Of a stretch of 11,536 nucleotides of DNA, positions 6,893-11,536 are shown piece by piece. The position numbers and the translations under genes were made by a program. Source of the stretch: CAZPZZ01 sp964591245 (GTDB lineage Bacteria; Acidobacteriota; Vicinamibacteria; Vicinamibacterales; UBA8438); contig CAZPZZ010000131.1 of NCBI GenBank assembly GCA_964591245.1, positions 1-11,536 on the forward strand, read 5' to 3'. Each line of letters begins with the position of its first letter. Within the stretch, counting starts at the first letter, position 1. Under the pieces are notes generated by a model, which did no database searches, had not been told where the DNA came from, and was given only the letters and a program-made list of their open reading frames with translations.

Positions 6893-7825
6893 ATGAAATC
6901 ACGCATGACCATGCACGTGTTTCTGGGGATGATGGGCTTATTCCTCGCGCCCGCATTGGTGGTCGGTCAGACCGTTAGTGGTTCGGTGGGGCGGACACCC
7001 TACGGACATCCCGATTTCCAGGGTCTATGGACGAATTCGACGACAACTCCATTGGAACGACCCGATCGTGTCGCGGACCAGGCGGTCTATTCGGACGAGG
7101 AGGTGGCCGCGATCGATGCGGCCAACGTTGGGCGGAATGATCGGCTGCCGCCGTCAGGAGATCCTGGGACCTACAACGACTTCTGGTGGGAGCGCGGCAC
7201 GGCGCTTACACGGACCTCGCTCGTCGTCGATCCACCTGAGGGGCGGTTGCCCGAGCGCACGATGGCTGGTGACGTTCGGGCACGCTGGTCGCGTGGGGTC
7301 GATTCGTGGACTGAACGCAGTCTGGCTGAACGCTGCGTGACGAGAGGAGCTCCCAAACGGCCCGGTGGCTACAACAACAATTTCCTGGTCCTGCAGACGG
7401 AGGACTACGTCGTGATGTTGCAGGAGATGATTCATGAACCTCGCATTATTCCATTGGACGGGCGCCCGCCGGTTGACGAGCGGATCCGGTTATGGATGGG
7501 AGACTCGCGAGGTCGGTGGGAGGGAGACACGCTGGTCGTCGAGACGACGAGATACCGTGATGACATTTACCAGAATTCCTTCAATTGCTGCCCTGGAGCT
7601 AGTGCAGGGTTGACGTTGATCGAGCGATTCAGGCGGGTCGATGTTGGGACGATCGAGCACCAGTACACCGTCATCGACCCAGATACCTATACGAGCCCAT
7701 GGACGGCGTCGAATCCGATGCGTCGTTTCCCGGGACCGATCTATGAATACGCGTGCCACGAAGGAAATTACGGGATGGAGAACCTGTTGCGTGGCGGACG
7801 TGTCCAGGAGCCCGCCGGACCCTAG
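6893..7825 (+). CDS. Secreted protein of the RTPWGDPDLQG family, unknown function (copy 2)
   Basis: This 310-aa paralogue of the gene at 5712-6719 starts at the ATG at 6893, with AGAGG upstream; the frame is open 25 codons further up but the signal peptide begins here (residues 1-26, FLGMMGLFLAPALVVGQ). Shared hallmarks are RTPYGHPDFQGLW (34-46), TPLERP (52-57), FWWERGTALTRTSLVVDP (97-114), ERCVTRG with Cys148, EMIHEPRIIPLDGRP (178-192), WMGDSRGRWEGDTLVVETT (201-219) and YEYACHEGNYGM (284-295). It differs where copy 1 has TNFRGSRETLHL: here the stretch reads YQNSFNCCPGASAGL, with an adjacent cysteine pair (Cys232-Cys233). That could alter a ligand or disulphide at an otherwise conserved site. 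Export is expected; function is unknown. It converges on the NHL gene with a 153-base gap in which I see no terminator. Confidence 0.87.
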   Translation: MKSRMTMHVFLGMMGLFLAPALVVGQTVSGSVGRTPYGHPDFQGLWTNSTTTPLERPDRVADQAVYSDEEVAAIDAANVGRNDRLPPSGDPGTYNDFWWERGTALTRTSLVVDPPEGRLPERTMAGDVRARWSRGVDSWTERSLAERCVTRGAPKRPGGYNNNFLVLQTEDYVVMLQEMIHEPRIIPLDGRPPVDERIRLWMGDSRGRWEGDTLVVETTRYRDDIYQNSFNCCPGASAGLTLIERFRRVDVGTIEHQYTVIDPDTYTSPWTASNPMRRFPGPIYEYACHEGNYGMENLLRGGRVQEPAGP

Positions 7826-7978
7826 ATGGCGTCGGCGCTGTTCCACGGACCCTCGCCGGCGACAGCCAGGGGAAGATGGCAGGGTTCTCGTGTCGTACGT
7901 CTCTATGGCTATCCGGCACCGGCGCCTAAGTCGACGGGCAGAGCGAGCCGAGACGTTACGGCCGCGCCGACTGCAGCC

Positions 7979-9649
7979 TTAGCGGATTTCTCTCGCGAGT
8001 TGCTCGCCTTCGAGCAGGAGGTAGAGATGTGCCTCGAGTTGCTGCACGCCTGCTTCACCGTTAAAGGAGATGCGGTCATCGTTGTCCGTGTCACGACCCT
8101 CCGTGATCTGATAGAGGAGGAGGCGTAAGTGTGCGACAAGGGGAGCTGCGCGTCGGATTGAAACGGCGACCTGCAATGAGCGCGCAGTATTGAGGGCTTC
8201 ACGGGCGTTCGTGAGAATCCCGTCGGCAATGGCCACCACATGCGCGGTATGCGTGCGTACGTTCTCGGATGCGGATGCCGCGTTTGCTGCCAGCCCGAGG
8301 TGAGCGCGGATCGCCGTTATCGAAGGGATCACACCCATGCCCAGGCCGGGACCGGTGGTCTGTTCGGTGGGATCAAGGAGATGGCGTACGTGAGCGGCGT
8401 GCCTCTGCATTGCACCGAGGTCGCTGAGGTTTCCAGCCGCGAAATTGGCATGGAGCAATGCAGTACCGCTCTCGGCTGATGCTGTTGCGGCGAGGCCGCG
8501 GCCATCAGGGCTCCCCGCGAAGCCAAAGGTGACGTGGCCGAGGTGTGTCAGCGTGGCATTGGTGGCGGACGGGGCCGCGGGCGAACTGGACGCGGAACTC
8601 GGGGGCGTCGATTCGGGTGAGAATTTTTCTAACATGCGCCGTCGGACGACCGCGCCGTAGACATTGCCCCGTGCGTCAACCCCCACGCCCTCAGCGCCAC
8701 TGTGTTCAATCGCTGTCGATTCCAGGTCCGTGATCAGGTAATCGACCGAACCATCGCTGACGCGTCCAACGCGAATGCCTTTTCTCCAACCAGGGTTATC
8801 AGTCCCCCACGATTCTGAATCGGCGACATAGATCCGATCATCGGCGCCGATGGCAATCCCGCTGGGGCGACCAAACTGGTACCACACGTCGAGGATGGCC
8901 CCTGCCTGGTCAAAGATCTGAATTCGATTGTTTGCGCGATCGCCGACAAATACGCGACCTGCAGAATCAAGGGCGATGGTATGTGGCACGTTGAACTGGC
9001 CGGCGTCAGATCCTGTCTCGCCCCATTGCATGATGAAGGTTCCATCTGCGGCGTATTTCGAGACACGATTCGCGCCAGTCGCAAAGCTATGTCCCTCCGT
9101 GATGAAGACCTCCCCGCCGGGTGCGACCACGACATCCGTCGGTTCGTCGAGTAAGGGAGGCTCCCCTGCCCTTCCTTTTTCGCCTATCGTCATCAAGAGT
9201 TCGCCGTTGGGATCGAATTTCAGAACCTGATGCCCCCGCTGGTCTGCGGTCCATACGTTCCCCTCGTCGTCCACATCCATTCCGTGTGGAAAATCGAAGA
9301 GTCCGACGCCCCAGCTGCCCAGGAGTTCGCCCGCTGGCGAGAGTTTGAGGATAGGCGCTTCACTTCGACCGGTGCACGAATTCTGGATGCAGCGGCTGAG
9401 CAGATAGATGTTGCCATCTGGTCCCTCGTCTGCCCCGATGAATGCGGCACGCTCATCGTAGGCTCCCGCCTCATACGGGTGCGGTAGTTCGCCCCAGGGA
9501 TGTATCCGTTCGTATGGATTGGGGAGGTTGTTCGTGGGAGCGGCCTGTGTTTGGTCTGGAAGCTGGGCATTCGTCTGCCCGCTTCCGAGAGCCAGGAACG
9601 CAGTGGTGAGGGCGGCCACCAGGGGGGTCGTGCGCATCGTGCGGTTCAT
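7979..9649 (-). CDS. Secreted NHL-repeat propeller (peptidyl-hydroxyglycine lyase-like) fused to a histidine-rich helical domain
   Basis: The product is 556 aa. A signal peptide spans residues 1-29 (PLVAALTTAFLALGSGQTNA), and GGAAGGA lies 7 bases before the ATG at 9649. Residues about 45-345 form a six-bladed NHL propeller like peptidyl-alpha-hydroxyglycine alpha-amidating lyase (PAL). Visible marks are RC-x4-C (Cys87, Cys92), FPHGMDVD (His122), EPTDVVV, EGHSF (His187), NVPHTIALD (His223), GDRANNRIQIFD, YVADSES and GAEGVGVD..GNVYGA. A Ser/Pro/Ala linker (346-365) leads to an alpha-helical domain (366-556) with eleven histidines: 369, 372, 400, 417, 420, 423, 450, 467, 470, 507 and 541. GRDTDNDDRISF (518-529) resembles a calcium-binding DxDxD loop. 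The propeller may bind zinc and calcium as PAL does; the second domain may bind metal. The substrate is unknown. Confidence 0.88.
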   Translation of the reverse strand: MNRTMRTTPLVAALTTAFLALGSGQTNAQLPDQTQAAPTNNLPNPYERIHPWGELPHPYEAGAYDERAAFIGADEGPDGNIYLLSRCIQNSCTGRSEAPILKLSPAGELLGSWGVGLFDFPHGMDVDDEGNVWTADQRGHQVLKFDPNGELLMTIGEKGRAGEPPLLDEPTDVVVAPGGEVFITEGHSFATGANRVSKYAADGTFIMQWGETGSDAGQFNVPHTIALDSAGRVFVGDRANNRIQIFDQAGAILDVWYQFGRPSGIAIGADDRIYVADSESWGTDNPGWRKGIRVGRVSDGSVDYLITDLESTAIEHSGAEGVGVDARGNVYGAVVRRRMLEKFSPESTPPSSASSSPAAPSATNATLTHLGHVTFGFAGSPDGRGLAATASAESGTALLHANFAAGNLSDLGAMQRHAAHVRHLLDPTEQTTGPGLGMGVIPSITAIRAHLGLAANAASASENVRTHTAHVVAIADGILTNAREALNTARSLQVAVSIRRAAPLVAHLRLLLYQITEGRDTDNDDRISFNGEAGVQQLEAHLYLLLEGEQLAREIR

Positions 9650-9778
9650 GTGGTCATCCTTCCGGTGTATCCGTCGGTCAGAGTCATCACGGGCTGCGTT
9701 CTTCGTTAAGAGCGGCGCCGGATTGCGGCCGGGTCACGCCTGTCCGCGCGAGGTTCCCGTGGCAGGAGGTGGTTCGAG

Positions 9779-9841
9779 ATGGTCTGTGGCCGTGACGCCA
9801 TGGTTAGATTACTGGAAAGTCAGCAGTATACGGTGAAATGA
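9779..9841 (+). CDS. Possible 20-aa small protein or leader peptide
   Basis: A 20-codon frame (MVCGRDAMVRLL, ending TVK) starts with an ATG placed 8 bases after AGGAGGT (9764-9770), close to an ideal ribosome binding site and better than those of most full-length genes here. It ends at TGA 9839-9841, 140 bases before pcaH. I do not recognise the peptide. The ribosome site is the main support; chance cannot be excluded, because the encoded sequence has no visible protein character. Confidence 0.27.
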   Translation: MVCGRDAMVRLLESQQYTVK

Positions 9842-9877
9842 TCAGATGGTTATGATGCGAAAGAGGAGGCTGGACGC

Positions 9878-9970
9878 ATGTGCGCCGTGGATAGGGGCAG
9901 ACGGCCCGTGCGCGCGCGGCTGGCTCTCTGTCCATGTCATGGTTCCGTCAGTATGATGCCGTGCGGATAG
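9878..9970 (+). CDS. Possible 30-aa cysteine-rich small protein or leader peptide upstream of pcaH
   Basis: A 30-codon frame starts at ATG 9878, with GAGGAGG (9863-9869) 8 bases upstream, and ends at TAG 9968-9970, 10 bases before the pcaH ATG. The peptide has four cysteines (2, 18, 20, 29), with a CPCHG motif at 18-22, and is arginine-rich between 6 and 14. The spacing to pcaH would allow translational coupling. It could be a leader peptide, a tiny metal-binding protein or chance. I do not recognise it. Confidence 0.28.
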   Translation: MCAVDRGRRPVRARLALCPCHGSVSMMPCG

Positions 9971-9980
9971 TGAGGACCTG

Positions 9981-10703
9981 ATGCCCATGGATGAACCCGT
10001 TCGTTCCGTGCTGCCCTATCGTCGCGCCCCTGTTGACCTTCATCCTGCGAATGACTCTCCGGCCTATCGTTCTACGCGCTTGCGCCACCCAACGCACCCG
10101 CTGGTCGTTGTACCTCAAACGTTGTCAGAGATTACGGGGCCGGTCTATGGCCTTGATCGTCTCGGCGCTCTGGATCACGACCTGACCAGTCAGCATACGG
10201 GCGATCCGCTCGGCGAGCGGATCATCATCGCGGGGCGGGTGCTGGACGAAGATGGGAGGCCAGAGCCTGAGACCTTGGTTGAAATCTGGCAGGCGAACGC
10301 CGCAGGTCGGTACACCCACTGCGAGGACACCCACGCTGCGCCACTCGATCCAAATTTCAGTGGGGCCGGTCGCGCGATGACCGACGCGGAGGGCGGTTTT
10401 CGGTTTGTCACGATCAAACCCGGGGCCTATCCCTGGCAGAATCATCACAATGCATGGCGTCCCGCACACGTGCATTTTTCGGTGTTTGGTCGTAGTTTCT
10501 TGACCCGACTCGTGACGCAGATGTACTTTCCGGGTGATCCGCTTTTGGCCTTTGATCCGATTTTCAATGCGATTCCCACGGATGACGGAAGGAGGCGGTT
10601 AATCTCCACCTTCGAGCGTGAATTAACGCAGCCGGGCTGGGCGCTCGGGTACCGGTTTGACATCGTTCTGCGGGGGCGAGCGGCTACCCCGATGGAGACC
10701 TGA
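9981..10703 (+). CDS. pcaH: Protocatechuate 3,4-dioxygenase beta subunit
   Basis: This 240-aa protein is the iron-carrying subunit of protocatechuate 3,4-dioxygenase. That enzyme cleaves the ring of protocatechuate between its two hydroxyl-bearing carbons with O2, giving 3-carboxy-cis,cis-muconate for the beta-ketoadipate pathway. The four non-haem Fe(III) ligands are present: Tyr111 in GRYTH, Tyr150 in GAYPW, and His163 and His165 in RPAHVHFS. Trp152, Arg160 and Gln180 match active-site residues Trp449, Arg457 and Gln477 of the Pseudomonas putida enzyme, and all seven keep one constant numbering offset. The length also fits (P. putida PcaH is about 239 aa). There is no signal peptide, so it is cytoplasmic. 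GAGG lies 5 bases before the ATG at 9981; an ATG two codons on is a possible alternative. It is followed after 3 bases by pcaG. The best-supported function in the window. Confidence 0.95.
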   Translation: MPMDEPVRSVLPYRRAPVDLHPANDSPAYRSTRLRHPTHPLVVVPQTLSEITGPVYGLDRLGALDHDLTSQHTGDPLGERIIIAGRVLDEDGRPEPETLVEIWQANAAGRYTHCEDTHAAPLDPNFSGAGRAMTDAEGGFRFVTIKPGAYPWQNHHNAWRPAHVHFSVFGRSFLTRLVTQMYFPGDPLLAFDPIFNAIPTDDGRRRLISTFERELTQPGWALGYRFDIVLRGRAATPMET

Positions 10704-10706
10704 ACC

Positions 10707-11267
10707 GTGTCTGTTTTGACGCCGTCTCAGACGGTTGGTCCGTTTTTCGCCCTCGTGACGTCATCTGAAAGCCGAACGACTCTCGTGGCAGAAGAGCATG
10801 CGGGAGAACGGATTCTGCTGGAAGGTACGCTTCGCGACGGCGACGGTCACCCGGTGCCGGATGGGCTCCTGGAGATCTGGCAGGCCGATGCGACTGGGGG
10901 CTATAACCATCCGGACGATCCTTGCCGTGGCGAGCCGATGGCAGCGTTTACCGGATTTGGTCGGGTCCACACGGACTCCTCCGGGACCTTTGGCTTCGAG
11001 ACGATCAAACCGGGCTCGGTTCCTGACGCACACGGACAGGCCCAGGCACCACATGTGCTAGTCAGCGTGTTCGCCAGAGGGCTGCTCAGTCGACTTGTCA
11101 CCCGCGTGTATTTCGAGGACGAACCAACCAACGTGCGAGATCCGGTCTTGGCATGTGTGAGCCCGGAACGTCGATCTACGCTCATCGCGATCTGTCGATC
11201 GCGGGGGCATTACCGGATCGACCTCGCGCTGCAAGGCCCGCGCGAGACGGTGTTCTTCGATGTCTGA
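10707..11267 (+). CDS. pcaG: Protocatechuate 3,4-dioxygenase alpha subunit
   Basis: The 186-aa product pairs with PcaH to form the alpha-beta protomer of the dioxygenase. It begins with the alpha-subunit signature TPSQTVGPFF (5-14), then has the shared intradiol-dioxygenase core LLEIWQADATGGYNHP and GRVHTDSSGTFGFETIKPG. As expected for alpha, the second iron tyrosine is replaced (PGSVP) and the His-x-His pair is lost (APHVLVSVF), so this chain does not hold iron but helps to form the substrate pocket. It is somewhat shorter than the P. putida chain (about 200 aa). Translation starts with GTG at 10707, 3 bases after the pcaH stop. Its GGAGA site lies inside the end of pcaH, which points to coupled translation. 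No other pca gene follows: the next gene is on the opposite strand, 21 bases away. Confidence 0.94.
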   Translation: MSVLTPSQTVGPFFALVTSSESRTTLVAEEHAGERILLEGTLRDGDGHPVPDGLLEIWQADATGGYNHPDDPCRGEPMAAFTGFGRVHTDSSGTFGFETIKPGSVPDAHGQAQAPHVLVSVFARGLLSRLVTRVYFEDEPTNVRDPVLACVSPERRSTLIAICRSRGHYRIDLALQGPRETVFFDV

Positions 11268-11288
11268 GCGTGGCAGTCCGACGATGTT

Positions 11289-11536
11289 TTAGTGCGAAGG
11301 TTGACAGACCGCGCCGGAATCTTCCCACTTATTGTCGGTAAGTTGTCGGGTATCCGAACCATCGGCTCGGATGGCGAAAATCTCGCCATAGGGTTGTGGC
11401 ACGGCGTCGTATAGAGCCATTTCATCCTTGAAGCCCATACGCGCGCTACTGAAGAGAATCCAGTTCTCTCCGCACCAACTTCCGTGACCGTCGACGCCGG
11501 TGGCGTCCGTGACGCGGCGCAATGCAGACCCGTCAG
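11289..11536 (-). CDS. PD40/TolB-like beta-propeller protein, C-terminal part (cut by window edge)
   Basis: Only the last 82 codons are visible; the frame stays open to the right edge. The chain begins DGSALRRVTDATGVDGHGSWC and ends YGEIFAIRADGSDTRQLTDNKWEDS followed by a short tail. These are two PD40 (WD40-like) propeller blades of the type in TolB and in many secreted Acidobacteriota proteins, where 'DGS.lrrlT' turns recur. A TTG at 11522 could be read as a start, but the repeat continues upstream of it, so this is a partial gene. Family members bind or report on envelope or extracellular ligands; the role here is unknown. It converges with pcaG with a 21-base gap. Confidence 0.8.
   Translation of the reverse strand, partial: DGSALRRVTDATGVDGHGSWCGENWILFSSARMGFKDEMALYDAVPQPYGEIFAIRADGSDTRQLTDNKWEDSGAVCQPSH

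Larger units (their letters stand above)
9650..9980. other. Divergent intergenic region upstream of pcaHG
   Basis: This 331-base stretch lies between the minus-strand NHL gene and pcaH and must hold promoters for both. On the plus strand it contains two short frames, each with a strong ribosome binding site (9779-9841 and 9878-9970), which together reach within 10 bases of pcaH. TATGAT at 9851-9856 resembles a -10 box but has no good -35. I found no clear promoter facing the NHL gene and no regulator-type long palindrome. Confidence 0.5.

Noticed and set aside
10707..11267. PcaG as a second catalytic, iron-binding dioxygenase subunit
   Set aside because: The second iron tyrosine and the His-x-His ligands are missing, and TPSQTVGPFF marks it as the alpha chain that partners PcaH.
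1..11536. Mobile element, phage or defence island
   Set aside because: I found no transposase, integrase, terminal repeats, toxin-antitoxin pair, CRISPR repeats or tRNA attachment site; gene content is metabolic and secreted.

Overview
The window is a gene-dense bacterial segment of moderately high GC. It holds ten complete protein genes and one gene cut by the right edge. I see no RNA genes, insertion sequences, CRISPR arrays or integrase genes. Several protein types are typical of Acidobacteriota (Solibacter/Vicinamibacter-like) and related uncultured soil or marine bacteria: the secreted 'RTPWGDPDLQG...YACHEGNY' family, a DUF6152 protein, a propeller related to peptidyl-hydroxyglycine lyase, a Tat-exported phosphotriesterase homologue and a PD40/TolB-like propeller. 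That placement is inferred from protein character, not from a marker gene.

Layout. Region 14-3080: a secreted protein of unknown function (+) faces a minus-strand run of three genes, read from right to left as a di-haem c-type cytochrome, a paralogue of the first protein, and a DUF6152 protein. Region 3266-5494: an exported two-domain VOC (glyoxalase/extradiol-dioxygenase fold) protein (+) converges on a Tat-exported phosphotriesterase-family metallohydrolase (-). Region 5712-7825: two divergent paralogues of the RTPWGDPDLQG family. Region 7979-9649: a secreted NHL propeller fused to a histidine-rich helical domain (-). Region 9779-11267: two possible short ORFs with strong ribosome binding sites, then pcaH and pcaG, the beta and alpha subunits of protocatechuate 3,4-dioxygenase, with all four iron ligands present. 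Region 11289-11536: the C-terminal end of a PD40 propeller protein (-).

How the genes may work together. Only the ring-cleaving dioxygenase has a clear biochemical assignment. It opens protocatechuate in the cytoplasm, at the top of the beta-ketoadipate pathway; no later pca gene is present here. Eight of the other nine genes whose N-terminus is visible start with a clear export signal, and the ninth (the cytochrome) has a probable signal anchor. Together they offer an electron carrier (cytochrome), metal-dependent hydrolase and lyase folds (phosphotriesterase homologue, VOC, NHL propeller) and several uncharacterised secreted proteins. A periplasmic or extracellular processing module feeding an aromatic compound to PcaHG is a reasonable hypothesis, but the many strand switches mean it is not one operon.
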